NCBI GenBank assembly: GCA_903870545.1
Contig: CAIQDI010000028.1
Span: 120,640-184,639 of the forward strand
DNA length: 64,000 nucleotides
From: an uncultured Pseudomonadota bacterium
GTDB lineage: Bacteria > Pseudomonadota > Gammaproteobacteria > Methylococcales > Methylomonadaceae
Direction: 5' to 3'
Shown here: positions 45,547 to 55,535 of the stretch, one piece after another
Position numbering within the stretch: position 1 is the first letter of the stretch
Layout: every line of letters begins with the position of its first letter
Notes under the pieces: generated by a model
What the model was told of the DNA's origin: nothing
Database searches by the model: none
What the model saw: the letters and a program-made list of their open reading frames with translations, nothing else
Program-made: the position numbers and the translations under genes

Positions 45547-45611
45547 GTTATCGTGTCAAGCAAACGGACAGCTTTTCTCAATGGCAACGCAACGGGCTTG
45601 CCCCAAGTTGA
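45543..45611 (+). pseudogene. Relic of a HigB/RelE-type toxin start
   Basis: A frame overlapping the enzyme's stop (ATGA) begins MSYRVKQTDSFSQW, like the start of HigB-type addiction toxins, and then stops after 22 residues. No antitoxin follows; the pntB-tail copy begins about 20 bases later. It is probably a deletion remnant at the duplication junction. The match is short, so confidence is limited. Confidence 0.45.
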
Positions 45612-46035
45612 AATCGAACATTTGGGCTAAACGTTGCTGGCGGTTTTGAAGACGGTGAATGGGTAGTTGAGATAATCTGGTGAAATTATGTTAGATTTGT
45701 AACGTGAAGGCGATAGGGCGGTGGACGTTTCGGACGTTTTGCACCAAGCCAACATTAAGTTGCAGTAGGTGGCACAGCGTTAGTCTTCACATAAAAATTG
45801 CCTTTAGTCGTTTCGGACGTTAGTTGCTGGGAGTTTTCAGGCATGACAACGTTAAAGGCGTTTTTAATGCCATCGATAAAGCTAGCTGTGTCAGCTTTAT
45901 CCTCTGTGTCGATGGTGTCTATCCTAGTATCGACAATGGTTTTTGTACCGTTGAAGCTAATTCACGACGGGCATAAACCTGTAACGTGATTTAACTTCAA
46001 CACCCAAACTTTCAAAATCTCCCCACCAAAAAATC
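45612..46035 (+). other. Non-coding segment, copy B of duplicated region
   Basis: It begins with a degraded copy of the pntB 3' end (45632-45666, reading TLLAVLKTVNG-stop against [15 protein letters not shown]), then repeats the post-pntB sequence of copy A (GTGAAATTATGTTAGATTT, AACGTGAAGGCGATAGGGCG). The middle is unique and holds a nested hairpin at 45870-45915 (CCATCGA...TCGATGG around ATAAAGCT...AGCTTTAT). The last 95 bases again match copy A and lead into the ankyrin gene. I see no supported gene. Confidence 0.65.
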
Positions 46036-46620
46036 ATGAAAAAATCAGACGATGAATTTAAAGCCATAGTTAATGCGGCATGGAAAAATGATTTAGAAAC
46101 AATCCGCATAATGGTTGCAAATGGTTTTGACCTTGCAACAACAAATCAATATGGCGAATCGGTTTTAGATGAAGCAATTTTCAACCTTTCTGTTTATGAC
46201 GATATGGCATCGTATCGTTTTGACGTTGTAAAACTATTACTTGAATTGGGCGCAAATCCTAATCAACGTGATGCCGATGGTTTTGGTTCATTAACGCAGC
46301 CTGTTTTGACAATGGATACAAAACTGATAAAAATTTTGCTTGATGTTGGCGCACGCCCGAATGATTTTTCGGGTTTTCATGGCGGGACGCTTTACGATTG
46401 GGCTAACATTGATTATCAGATTGAGATTTGGCATGTTAATAAATTCCCTGAAAAACCCAGCGCAGAATTACTTGCAGATAGCGAAGATGCTTGGCTAAAT
46501 TGGATGGACGAAATGGCAGTCAAATATCAACGCCGCAGACCAGATTATCTATTTTTGTTACGCGAACATGGTGCGCGTACTTCGGCAGAATTAGCCACAA
46601 AATTAGAGGGTAAAAAATGA
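46036..46620 (+). CDS. Cytoplasmic ankyrin-repeat protein
   Basis: The 194-residue product lacks a signal peptide. It has about three ankyrin-like repeats (residues 10-125; ENGFDLATTNQYGESVLDEA-like and LLELGANPNQRDADGFGSL units) and a charged C-terminal region. Its stop overlaps the start of the truncated enzyme copy (ATGA), and it precedes the intact enzyme's start by relic in copy A. The ancestral order was thus ankyrin gene followed by restriction-modification gene. A role in controlling that enzyme is inference. Confidence 0.82.
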   Translation: MKKSDDEFKAIVNAAWKNDLETIRIMVANGFDLATTNQYGESVLDEAIFNLSVYDDMASYRFDVVKLLLELGANPNQRDADGFGSLTQPVLTMDTKLIKILLDVGARPNDFSGFHGGTLYDWANIDYQIEIWHVNKFPEKPSAELLADSEDAWLNWMDEMAVKYQRRRPDYLFLLREHGARTSAELATKLEGKK

Positions 46621-46775
46621 GCGAAATAACAGATTTAAAAACACGACACGATAAAGCTGATAAATTTTCAAAACAATTTAAAAATACCAAATATGAAAGT
46701 GGCGAAGCACAAAGTTCTGTTATCGATTTATGCCGTGTTTTTGGATTAAAATCCCCATCAAAAAAACGCCTATGA
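46617..46775 (+). pseudogene. Truncated N-terminus of the MmeI-like enzyme, copy B
   Basis: The 52 codons begin MSEITDLKTRHDKADKFSKQ and agree with the intact enzyme at 42754 in about 28 of the first 34 residues. They then diverge and stop before the nuclease motif. It keeps the ATGA overlap with the ankyrin gene. Confidence 0.85.
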
Positions 46776-46889
46776 AAAAGTTGCCTCGTTACGCTACGGC
46801 GTAATTTTTAAATAAGAAAAAAGTTCATGCGTTCTACTATGGAATTTGGTTTTTGAAAAAGCTAATTTGGAACGAGCGGGGAAATAAAA

Positions 46890-47504
46890 ATGGGCGCGTT
46901 ACAGAAACAGCCATATTTAAGCGAAAAAGAATATCTATTGCTTGAGCAAACCAGCGATATTAAACACGAATTCATCGACGGCGAACTTTACGCAATGGCT
47001 GGCGCGGGAACAAATCACAATCGAATTACCGCCACATTGACGCGCCATTTTGGTAATCATTTAGACAGTAAACCGTGTGAAGTGTTTGCTTCGGATATGA
47101 AACTCAAAGTACAACACGAGTTTTTTTATCCTGACGTGATGGTGATTTGCCATGAATCTGAAATCCAAAATGGTTACAGTGAAGACGCGCTGATTATTGT
47201 TGAAGTGCTGTCAAAATCAACGCGCCGAACCGACCAAACGATTAAACGTTTGCGTTATCAAGGATTACCGAATTTGCAGGAATATGTGTTGATTGAACCT
47301 GAATTTGTGGATATTGAAATTTGTCGCCGCAAAAATCATTGGCAATCGGAGCGTTATTACATGGGCGATGACGTGTATTTTGCCGCGATTGATTTAACAC
47401 TGACAGTTGAGCAAATTTACGCACGGGTTATCAATGAAGATACCGTGAACCACTACGAACAAGAACCCACCACGCACGCAATTAGGTACGACATTGACGA
47501 ATAA
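46890..47504 (+). CDS. Uma2-family (DUF820) putative endonuclease
   Basis: The 204-residue protein follows the Uma2 pattern: SEKEYLLLEQTSDIKHEFIDGELYAMAG in parts, then the PD-(D/E)xK-like core FYPDVMVI near 90 and ALIIVEVLSKST near 110. The family is common in cyanobacteria and some proteobacteria; its substrate is unknown. The 3' end overlaps rsgA by 11 bases. It directly follows the decayed duplication and may be part of the accessory block. Confidence 0.85.
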   Translation: MGALQKQPYLSEKEYLLLEQTSDIKHEFIDGELYAMAGAGTNHNRITATLTRHFGNHLDSKPCEVFASDMKLKVQHEFFYPDVMVICHESEIQNGYSEDALIIVEVLSKSTRRTDQTIKRLRYQGLPNLQEYVLIEPEFVDIEICRRKNHWQSERYYMGDDVYFAAIDLTLTVEQIYARVINEDTVNHYEQEPTTHAIRYDIDE

Positions 47505-48366
47505 AAAAGAAGGTTTGGTTATCGCGCATTTAGGGCAGGGCATCGCGGTTGAATGCGACGGCGAGATTATTTTATGCCAGCCGTTACGAAAATTAGACAC
47601 GGTGACGGTCGGCGATAAAGTGTTGTGGTCGCTCGTCGCGCCGGAACAAGGACGCATCGAAGCCCTTTTACCGCGTAAATCCGTTTTAACACGCCCGTCG
47701 CGCAACGACAAAATTCGTCCCGTGGCGGCAAATCTCGACAACGTGTTTGTGGTGTTTGCGGTCGAACCATATTGTGATTTTTTACTTTTAGATCAGTATT
47801 TGGCGATTTGTGAAAATCGTGATTTTGCCGCGTCGTTGATTTTGAACAAAACGGATTTGCCGCTTTCTGAAAGTATTGAAGCCGAATTGGCAAATTATGT
47901 GAGTTTGGGTTACGCGCTGTACCGCGTTTGTGCGAATGACGCGAGCAGTTTAAACGAATTAAAACAAGCGTTGCGCGGGCAAGTGAGCATTTTTACCGGT
48001 CAATCTGGCGTGGGTAAATCGTCGTTGACCAACACGCTGATTCCAGATAAAAATCTGAAAACAAACACCGTTTCTGCAACCACCAAACACGGACGACATA
48101 CCACCACCGCTGCGACGCTGTATCATTTGCCCGAAGGCGGCGATTTAATTGACACACCTGGCGTGGCGATTTTTGGTTTAGCCGACATTACGACCGGACA
48201 ATTGGCGCAAGGTTTTCGAGAATTTTTACCGTTTTTGGTGAAATGTCAATTTAACGATTGCAGCCACCATAACGATAAAGGCTGCGCGGTTCGAGCTGCC
48301 GTTGAAAGCGGTGAAATTTCTACGGCGCGTTATTCTCGCTTTTTAAAATTACACGAAAAAATGTGA
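47494..48366 (+). CDS. rsgA: Ribosome small-subunit-dependent GTPase RsgA
   Basis: The 290 residues show the circularly permuted GTPase order: OB-fold start, G4 NKTDLP near 110, then P-loop [10 protein letters not shown] near 170 and G3 DTPG. A C-terminal zinc knuckle ([14 protein letters not shown]) follows. RsgA checks late 30S assembly. The start is TTG at 47494, inside the last codons of the Uma2 gene, with an AGG nearby; no better ATG exists before the conserved region. Confidence 0.94.
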   Translation: MTNKKEGLVIAHLGQGIAVECDGEIILCQPLRKLDTVTVGDKVLWSLVAPEQGRIEALLPRKSVLTRPSRNDKIRPVAANLDNVFVVFAVEPYCDFLLLDQYLAICENRDFAASLILNKTDLPLSESIEAELANYVSLGYALYRVCANDASSLNELKQALRGQVSIFTGQSGVGKSSLTNTLIPDKNLKTNTVSATTKHGRHTTTAATLYHLPEGGDLIDTPGVAIFGLADITTGQLAQGFREFLPFLVKCQFNDCSHHNDKGCAVRAAVESGEISTARYSRFLKLHEKM

Positions 48367-48371
48367 AACTT

Positions 48372-49337
48372 ATGACTCAAAATTTACAACTCACTGCCGA
48401 TGGCAAACTCAAACATTTTTTAACGCCGGAAGGTTTGAGCGCGGAATTATTGACGCAAATTCTCGATACCGCCGACACGTTTATGGATAATTCGTCCGCG
48501 CGTCAGCAAATTAAATCTATGCCGTTGTTGCGCGACAAAACGGTGGTGAATTTATTTTTTGAAAATAGCACACGAACCCGCACCACGTTTGAATTGGCGG
48601 CGAAAAAATTGGGCGCAGAAGTGGTGAATATGAATATCGCTACGTCGGCGACTTCAAAAGGCGAAAGTTTACTTGATACGATTCGCAATTTGGAAGCGAT
48701 GTTTGTCGATGCGTTTGTGGTGAGGCACGCGGTGAGTGGCTCGGCGCATTTTGTCGCGCAACAAACCGCACCGCATATTAGCGTGATTAACGCCGGCGAC
48801 GGTTCACACGCGCACCCGACGCAAGCGATGTTGGATATGTTCACGATTCGGCAACACAAACCGGATTTTTCGTGCTTGCGCGTGGCGATTATCGGCGACA
48901 TTTTGCATTCGCGGGTGGCGCGTTCGCAAATTCACGCGCTGAACATTTTGGGTGTGAAAGAAGTGCGGGTGATTGCGCCCAAAACGTTATTGCCCGCTGA
49001 AATCGAAACCTTGGGCGTGACGGTGTCGCACGATTTGCAGCAAGGTTTGCACGATATTGACGTGATTATTATGCTGCGGCTGCAAAAAGAACGCATGAAT
49101 TCGGCATTGTTACCGAGTGTCAGTGAGTATTTTCACTGTTTTGGTTTGACGGAAGAAAAATTGAAATTCGCCAAACCCGACGCGATTGTCATGCACCCTG
49201 GTCCTATCAATCGCGGCGTGGAAATTGATTCAAAAGTGGCGGACGGAAAACAATCGGTGATTTTGCAACAAGTCAGTAACGGCGTGGCGGTGCGAATGGC
49301 GGTGATGGCAATGACGATGGGGAATTTTGCTCATTAA
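48372..49337 (+). CDS. pyrB: Aspartate carbamoyltransferase catalytic subunit
   Basis: PyrB performs the committed step of pyrimidine synthesis. The carbamoyl-phosphate loop [13 protein letters not shown] is near 60, the 80s loop (TSKGES) follows, HPTQAMLD is near 150, and [13 protein letters not shown] is near 275. The ATG at 48372 gives 321 residues; a GTG at 48363 overlapping the rsgA stop (GTGA) would add three. No dihydroorotase-like pyrC' or pyrI is adjacent. Confidence 0.95.
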   Translation: MTQNLQLTADGKLKHFLTPEGLSAELLTQILDTADTFMDNSSARQQIKSMPLLRDKTVVNLFFENSTRTRTTFELAAKKLGAEVVNMNIATSATSKGESLLDTIRNLEAMFVDAFVVRHAVSGSAHFVAQQTAPHISVINAGDGSHAHPTQAMLDMFTIRQHKPDFSCLRVAIIGDILHSRVARSQIHALNILGVKEVRVIAPKTLLPAEIETLGVTVSHDLQQGLHDIDVIIMLRLQKERMNSALLPSVSEYFHCFGLTEEKLKFAKPDAIVMHPGPINRGVEIDSKVADGKQSVILQQVSNGVAVRMAVMAMTMGNFAH

Positions 49338-49356
49338 CAGCTGTAAAAATGGCGCA

Positions 49357-49383
49357 GACGTGTGACGAAAATAGTCACACGTC
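49357..49383. terminator. Hairpin between convergent pyrB and SDR genes
   Basis: ACGTGTGAC pairs perfectly with GTCACACGT around a GAAAATA loop. No T tract follows on either strand, so intrinsic termination is only likely, not certain. Its position between two converging genes fits that role. Confidence 0.55.
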
Positions 49384-49409
49384 GCGTCGATTAACCTAAA
49401 TTCAAGCGA

Positions 49410-50105
49410 TTACCACGGCAACGACTTTCCGTCATAACGCAAAAATTCGCCACTTTGCGCCACCGTAAAATTCGCAATGGTGTCGCGCATTTTCTGCACA
49501 CTTTCGGGAATTTCCAACGGCGCATTTGAACCGCCCATATCGGTTTTTACCCAACCAGGATGCAGAATTAAAACGGCAAGTTCGTTGGCGCGATTGTCAA
49601 TGGCAACGCTTTTCATCGCAGCATTCAACGCCGCTTTGCTCGACCGATACAAAATACTGCCGCCGCTATCATTGTCCGCCAAACTGCCCATTAAACTGCT
49701 CATCGCCACAACTTTCTTTTGTGAACCCAGTTTCAAATTCGGCAAAAATGCTTCCGTCATTTTCACTGGCGCGAACACGTTTATCGTCATGGTTTTTTGC
49801 CATTCGGCAACATCCAAATTACCAAAACTGCGTCCTGCCGTATCGCCATAAACGCCGGCGTTATTCAACAAAACATCAATCGCCACGCCGTCTAATTGTT
49901 GAGCAAGCTCATCAATTTGCGCTAAATCCGCCACATCCAGCGGCAAAACTGAAATGTTTGAAAACTCATTCGCAATTTTTGTTAAAGCCGTCGCGCTTTC
50001 AGGTTCACGGCAACACGCCAAAACTTGCCAGCCATCTGCCGCATATTGTTTGGCAAATTCCAAACCCAATCCCCGATTTGCGCCAGTAATTAAAATCGTC
50101 GCCAT
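49410..50105 (-). CDS. Short-chain dehydrogenase/reductase
   Basis: The ATG at 50105, with GGAG upstream, starts directly at the Rossmann strand MATILITGANRGLGLEF (231 residues). The cofactor motif TGxxxGxG is intact, NNAG is near 83, and the catalytic tyrosine/lysine pair is in ILYRSSKAALN near 147. The substrate is unknown; it resembles the C-factor/CsgA-like branch. Confidence 0.9.
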   Translation of the reverse strand: MATILITGANRGLGLEFAKQYAADGWQVLACCREPESATALTKIANEFSNISVLPLDVADLAQIDELAQQLDGVAIDVLLNNAGVYGDTAGRSFGNLDVAEWQKTMTINVFAPVKMTEAFLPNLKLGSQKKVVAMSSLMGSLADNDSGGSILYRSSKAALNAAMKSVAIDNRANELAVLILHPGWVKTDMGGSNAPLEIPESVQKMRDTIANFTVAQSGEFLRYDGKSLPW

Positions 50106-50215
50106 GTTTTTCTCCAAAATAAAAAGCAAAAGTGCCGTCAGCATTTTACGGCGCAATTGGATTTTTAGCCTATATTCACGATTCGCCCATTTTGTAGGGA
50201 CAATCTGAATAATTA

Positions 50216-50893
50216 TTAAACAACTTCATAGTTGAACGTAGAAGATACATGATTTTCGCGTGTAGAAGATACATGATTTTCATGTGTAGATATTTTTGCA
50301 CGTCGTCGATAATCTACATGAATAAACTTTAGCCCGATTATTTCGTTAAATTCATGCGCGTCGTAACATTCGATATTTCGTTGCGTCATAATTTCAAAAG
50401 ACACGATAATTTCGTCTGAATTAGGCATGACGATTCTGCAATTTTCATAGATTTTATGCGGCATTAAAAAATACGAAAAGACCTCGTTGTGATTGAGGAT
50501 TGAGCAGCCCGACATACTAATATCGAACAATTGAAAATGGATCAGATTGATTGACATTGGACAATAATCACTGTGAATATGGCTGCGTTTAGACTCCTCG
50601 ATGGCGAGTGCATATTTTTTCTTATATTCTTCTGAGGAATCCTCTTTGGGAGTCGGAAGCATAAGCTCACAAAAACTAGAGTTCTTAGCGGGAATTTTTG
50701 TACGGGGAAATTTGCGGCGTTCTGGTAGATTTTCATCCAAATTCCTGACTGCCTGATAATTAAATTCCATTTTTTCAAGTTTATATTCCAAACTGTCCAA
50801 AATATTAAAAATGTATATCGTCAATAAATCCCTTTCTGCCACGGTCATTAGGGACAATTCTTCTAAGCTTGGACTTTTCGTATTATTCGTCAT
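50216..50893 (-). CDS. PilZ-domain protein
   Basis: From the ATG at 50893 the product has 225 residues. A helical N-terminal part (1-55) precedes a PilZ-like domain with the cyclic-di-GMP-binding R-x-x-x-R in ERRKFPRTK and D-x-S-x-x-G in FDISMSGCS. About 55 residues separate the two motifs, more than usual. The C-terminus contains an eight-residue tandem repeat (ENHVSST twice) from a 24-base DNA repeat. It may read the output of the GGDEF protein at 34.6 kb. Confidence 0.78.
   Translation of the reverse strand: MTNNTKSPSLEELSLMTVAERDLLTIYIFNILDSLEYKLEKMEFNYQAVRNLDENLPERRKFPRTKIPAKNSSFCELMLPTPKEDSSEEYKKKYALAIEESKRSHIHSDYCPMSINLIHFQLFDISMSGCSILNHNEVFSYFLMPHKIYENCRIVMPNSDEIIVSFEIMTQRNIECYDAHEFNEIIGLKFIHVDYRRRAKISTHENHVSSTRENHVSSTFNYEVV
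50238..50285 (-). repeat. 24-base tandem repeat in the PilZ gene's 3' end
   Basis: Two units beginning GTAGAAGATACATG on the plus strand differ at two positions. Being a multiple of three, they keep the frame and add eight residues (TRENHVSS) per unit. Confidence 0.9.
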
Positions 50894-50959
50894 GCTAACC
50901 CACCTTTTAGTTTTGATAAATTCCACGACTAGCATTTTACGATTAAATCTTGGTTTTAG

Positions 50960-52093
<1,134 letters not shown>

Positions 52094-52095
52094 TT

Positions 52096-52326
52096 ATGAG
52101 TGAAAAACACGTTTTAAATGCGCGTCGCTTACTTTGTCCGTTGCCGGTGATTCGCACGCAAGATGCGGTGAAAAAATTACAAATGGGCGATATTTTGGAA
52201 ATCATCGGAACGGATTCGGGCGTGTTACAAGATATTCCGACGTGGTGTCGTATCAATGGGCATACCGTTTTAGAGACGTTCACCGACGATTATGACTATC
52301 ACATTATTTTGCAAGTAGGAAAATAG
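52096..52326 (+). CDS. TusA-like sulfur-carrier protein
   Basis: The 76-residue protein has the family's CPxP motif (RRLLCPLPVIRTQDAVKKL), whose Cys carries persulfide sulfur, and the GD-ILEIIGTD strand. Its partners could be tRNA thiolation or sulfur oxidation enzymes. Its location between tgt and a CDF gene, with two-base gaps, implies one operon. Confidence 0.88.
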   Translation: MSEKHVLNARRLLCPLPVIRTQDAVKKLQMGDILEIIGTDSGVLQDIPTWCRINGHTVLETFTDDYDYHIILQVGK

Positions 52327-52328
52327 CC

Positions 52329-53531
52329 ATGTCAAAAAACCATTCGCACGGCAAACACGCGCACGGACATTCCCATTCGCCCGCGAAAGATACCGAAATT
52401 TTAGCTCCTGATTTATCGAAATTAAAACGGCGTGCCAGTTACGTTGGCGCGTGCGTGAATGTGTTGCAAACGTTGATTAAAATTACGTTTGGCATTTTAG
52501 GACAATCGGCAGCGTTAATTGCGGACGGCATTCATTCATTGTCGGATTTAATGAGCGACGCGCTGGTGATTACGGCGGTACGTTTAGGCAGTCGTGAAGC
52601 GGACGCAGAACATCCTTACGGACATCGGCGATTTGAAACAATTGCGGGTGTAATTTTGGGCAGCAGTTTAGTCATCATTGGCGGTGGCATTGGTTGGTCG
52701 GTGTTTGAACGGTTGTCGAATCCCGAAAATTTACCGGTGCCGAACGAGTTGAGTTTGGCGATTACCGCCGTGTCGATTTTGCTGAACGAATGGCTGTATC
52801 ACTACACCAAACGCATTGCGAAAATTACCCGCTCGAAATTATTATTGGCGAATGCGTGGCACCAACGCAGCGATGCGTTTTCGTCGATTGTGGTGATGAT
52901 TGGTATTGGCGCGGTGATGTTGGGTTATCCGTTGGCGGATGCGGTCGCCGCGATTTTTGTGGCGATATTGGTGATTAAAATCGGGCTGAATTTGGTGATT
53001 GATGGCGTAAAAGAATTAGTCGATACTGCGCTGCCTGAAACATTGGTCGCTGAAATTCACCACACTATTTTGGATATTGACGGCGTGGAAGATATTCATT
53101 TATTGCGAACCCGTTATATGGGCGAAGACGCGCTGATTGACGCGCACATTATTGTCGATCCGCGTATCAGTGTTTCAGAAGGGCATCGGATTGGCGACCG
53201 AGTGCGCGACGAGCTGATTCAACGTTTCGACGATGTGATGGAGGTGTTGGTTCACGTCGATCCCGAAAATGATGAAGCGTTATTTGAACGTGTAAAACTG
53301 CTCACTCGCGCCGATGTGCAAACGTTACTGACGCAGTATTTGCCGAATTTGTTACCGTATTTGGAAGATTTTCGGATTCATTATTTGAACCAACAAATCG
53401 AAGTCGAATTGATTGTGCCATTTAGTGTGAGCGAACAAATGGATTTATTGCAGAATATAAATGCGACGATTAAACACCTTCAACATGACGTGCCGCAGAT
53501 AAAAACGGTCTTTTTATTTTTTAAAAAATAA
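52329..53531 (+). CDS. Cation diffusion facilitator (CDF) metal efflux transporter
   Basis: The 400 residues start with a His-rich cytosolic tail (NHSHGKHAHGHSHS), followed by six membrane helices with metal-site motifs HSLSDLMSD (helix 2) and HQRSDAFSS (helix 5). A first C-terminal domain is followed by an extra segment beyond the usual 300 residues, probably a second dimerisation-type domain. Zn, Co or Fe/Mn export is possible. It is the last gene of the tgt-tusA run. Confidence 0.92.
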   Translation: MSKNHSHGKHAHGHSHSPAKDTEILAPDLSKLKRRASYVGACVNVLQTLIKITFGILGQSAALIADGIHSLSDLMSDALVITAVRLGSREADAEHPYGHRRFETIAGVILGSSLVIIGGGIGWSVFERLSNPENLPVPNELSLAITAVSILLNEWLYHYTKRIAKITRSKLLLANAWHQRSDAFSSIVVMIGIGAVMLGYPLADAVAAIFVAILVIKIGLNLVIDGVKELVDTALPETLVAEIHHTILDIDGVEDIHLLRTRYMGEDALIDAHIIVDPRISVSEGHRIGDRVRDELIQRFDDVMEVLVHVDPENDEALFERVKLLTRADVQTLLTQYLPNLLPYLEDFRIHYLNQQIEVELIVPFSVSEQMDLLQNINATIKHLQHDVPQIKTVFLFFKK

Positions 53532-53690
53532 TAGGGAAATAGCACTCATTTCGTGTGGTTTTACCGCGTTAAAGAGTGTTAAGGGATTTGTAATTTTAGT
53601 GGTATAAATAGCGCGTCTTATTGCCACGCCATTGAGACTATATAACTATAATTAAACTGTGTGATTCACTCAGTTAGGAGAAGAGATAGT

Positions 53691-54179
53691 ATGCACATTA
53701 AGAATCCGTTTGATTCGTCGCACCCCGTAGTGGGTGAGGCGAGCATCGACATCGATAAACACATTCATGATGTTTTTTCGTATGTCGGTCAGCACTTTTT
53801 TGAAAATTACCCGAAATGGGCGGTCGAAGTTGTGGAATTTGAGCCGCTCGACAACCCAGAAGTTTCAGTCGGCGCAAAAGCCAAACAAATCCGCAAAGAC
53901 AACGGCGCAAAAGTCGAATCCGTCTTTGAAATTACCGATTATCAACCCGATTCAAAACTCGTTTTTAAAGGTGTTTCCGCACCTTATCGACACAGTTATT
54001 TATTAGAAGCTAACGACCAAAATCAACCAACACACCTTACCTTTCGTTTTGAATTATTAGAACTCGATGTGTTTATGCGACCGTTTCAAAAACTCATTCG
54101 ATCTGCCATCGAAGATGGCGCAGAAAATACTGTTGAAAATATCAAAAATTTAATCGCTGCGGAAAGTGATGCAAAATAA
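53691..54179 (+). CDS. SRPBCC-family (polyketide cyclase-like) protein
   Basis: The ATG at 53691 is preceded by TAGGAG and gives 162 residues. ASIDIDKHIHDVFSYV at the start and the C-terminal helix (FMRPFQKLIRSAIEDGAENTVENIK, in part) are typical of a START-like hydrophobic-cavity fold. The ligand is unknown. It begins a five-gene co-oriented run through msrQ. Confidence 0.8.
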   Translation: MHIKNPFDSSHPVVGEASIDIDKHIHDVFSYVGQHFFENYPKWAVEVVEFEPLDNPEVSVGAKAKQIRKDNGAKVESVFEITDYQPDSKLVFKGVSAPYRHSYLLEANDQNQPTHLTFRFELLELDVFMRPFQKLIRSAIEDGAENTVENIKNLIAAESDAK

Positions 54180-54215
54180 TCACACCGTAACAATCACAAC
54201 TACTGGAGTTTACTT

Positions 54216-54671
54216 ATGTCTTTTATTGTTGAAAAAGATCAGGGCGGTCTGATTCCGCAAATACTGTCTGCTATTTTGGATGAATGCGTGAATGGCGTGA
54301 CGTTGGCGGATCCTGACTTTGAAGATGCGCCGATTGTGTACGCAAACAAAGCCTTCGAGCGTTTGACAGGTTACGATCAAGAAGAAATTGTGGGTTTCAA
54401 TTGCCGTTTTCTGCAAGGTGAAGACCGTGACCAACCCCAGCGTCAACAAATTGCCGATGCGATGGAAAAGCATGAATCGATTGAAGTGACGTTACGCAAT
54501 TACAAAAAAGACGGCACGCTGTTTCACAATCGATTGAAAATCACGCCGTTGTTTGATAAAAAACAGCGTGTCATTTATTACCTTGGCGTGCAATACGACA
54601 TAACGGAACAAGTCGATTTGAGTAATGAAGTCAAAGAATTGAATGATTTATTAAACGCTAAATCAAGCTAA
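54216..54671 (+). CDS. Short LOV blue-light photoreceptor
   Basis: The 151-residue protein is a single PAS domain of LOV type. The flavin-adduct cysteine is Cys63 in the conserved GFNCRFLQGEDRDQ, ITLADPDFEDAPIVYAN-like start and YYLGVQYDIT end are present, and N- and C-terminal helices cap it (EVKELNDLLNA). It has no output domain, like short LOV proteins that signal by dimer changes. The neighbours suggest it controls or senses light or oxidative stress. Confidence 0.92.
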   Translation: MSFIVEKDQGGLIPQILSAILDECVNGVTLADPDFEDAPIVYANKAFERLTGYDQEEIVGFNCRFLQGEDRDQPQRQQIADAMEKHESIEVTLRNYKKDGTLFHNRLKITPLFDKKQRVIYYLGVQYDITEQVDLSNEVKELNDLLNAKSS

Positions 54672-54704
54672 TCATCTGCTCGTGCAACCCAAAAAGGTGA
54701 GGTT

Positions 54705-55532
54705 ATGAATAAAACGGAAAGTGTGACTAACAGCGGTTTGATTTTTAATGAAGTCTTGTTCGGGTTTGCAATACTCGCCTTCTTTGTGTTGTTAGTGATT
54801 GAGAAAAAACATCCATATCGTCTGTTTTCGCTAAAAATTGCCAAAGAATCGTTTGTCACGAATACCACCGCGTTTTTGGTGAACAACGTGATTTTAACGG
54901 TGTTAAGAGCGTCGTCCTTGTTTTTGGTCGCGCAACAATTCTCCTCTTACGGATTATTAAGCGGTTTGAATGACGGTGTCAGTAAAGGCGTGTTGGCGTT
55001 CGCTCTTTTTGATTTGTCGATTTACGTTTGGCACGTTGCCAGCCACAAATATGAATTCTTATGGCGATTCCACAAAATTCATCATTGCGACAAAAGTTTT
55101 AACGTTTCGACCGGTTTTCGTTTTCACGTTTTCGATTTATTGCTCGAAATTCTTTATAAATGCGTGTTCGTGGTCGTCATTGGCGTGAATGCGTATTTGG
55201 TGTTGTCGATTGAAATTGTTGAATTGTTTTTTATCTTTTTTCACCACGCGAACATTCGCGTTCCGAACGAATATAAACTTTCGCAAGTGATTATCACGCC
55301 GTCGCTACATCGCACACACCATTCGACATTGCGCTCAGAACATGACAGTAATTACGGCATCGTGTTGGCGTTTTGGGACGAGATATTTGGCACGCGAAAA
55401 GAATTAGTGCCTGAAAATATCGGACTGGATTTGATTGAAGCCGAAAATTTTGTTCAACTTTTTTCGCTAGCGTTTATCACGGAACGGAAATTTATGAAAT
55501 TATTGAGTTACCTTCCTAGAGGTAAAAAATAA
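54705..55532 (+). CDS. Membrane-bound fatty acid hydroxylase/sterol desaturase-family protein
   Basis: The 275 residues have about four to five membrane helices and the family's di-iron histidine clusters: HVASHKYEFLWRFHKIHHCD near 110-130 (HxxxH and HxxHH) and HRTHHS near 205. Likely action is oxygen-dependent hydroxylation of a lipid or carotenoid. It is placed three bases before msrP. The substrate is not determinable. Confidence 0.9.
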   Translation: MNKTESVTNSGLIFNEVLFGFAILAFFVLLVIEKKHPYRLFSLKIAKESFVTNTTAFLVNNVILTVLRASSLFLVAQQFSSYGLLSGLNDGVSKGVLAFALFDLSIYVWHVASHKYEFLWRFHKIHHCDKSFNVSTGFRFHVFDLLLEILYKCVFVVVIGVNAYLVLSIEIVELFFIFFHHANIRVPNEYKLSQVIITPSLHRTHHSTLRSEHDSNYGIVLAFWDEIFGTRKELVPENIGLDLIEAENFVQLFSLAFITERKFMKLLSYLPRGKK

Positions 55533-55535
55533 GCG

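Noticed and set aside
45798..45989. Plus-strand 63-codon frame in copy B
   Set aside because: It spans the hairpin and the conserved copy B tail, has no counterpart in copy A and no family match.
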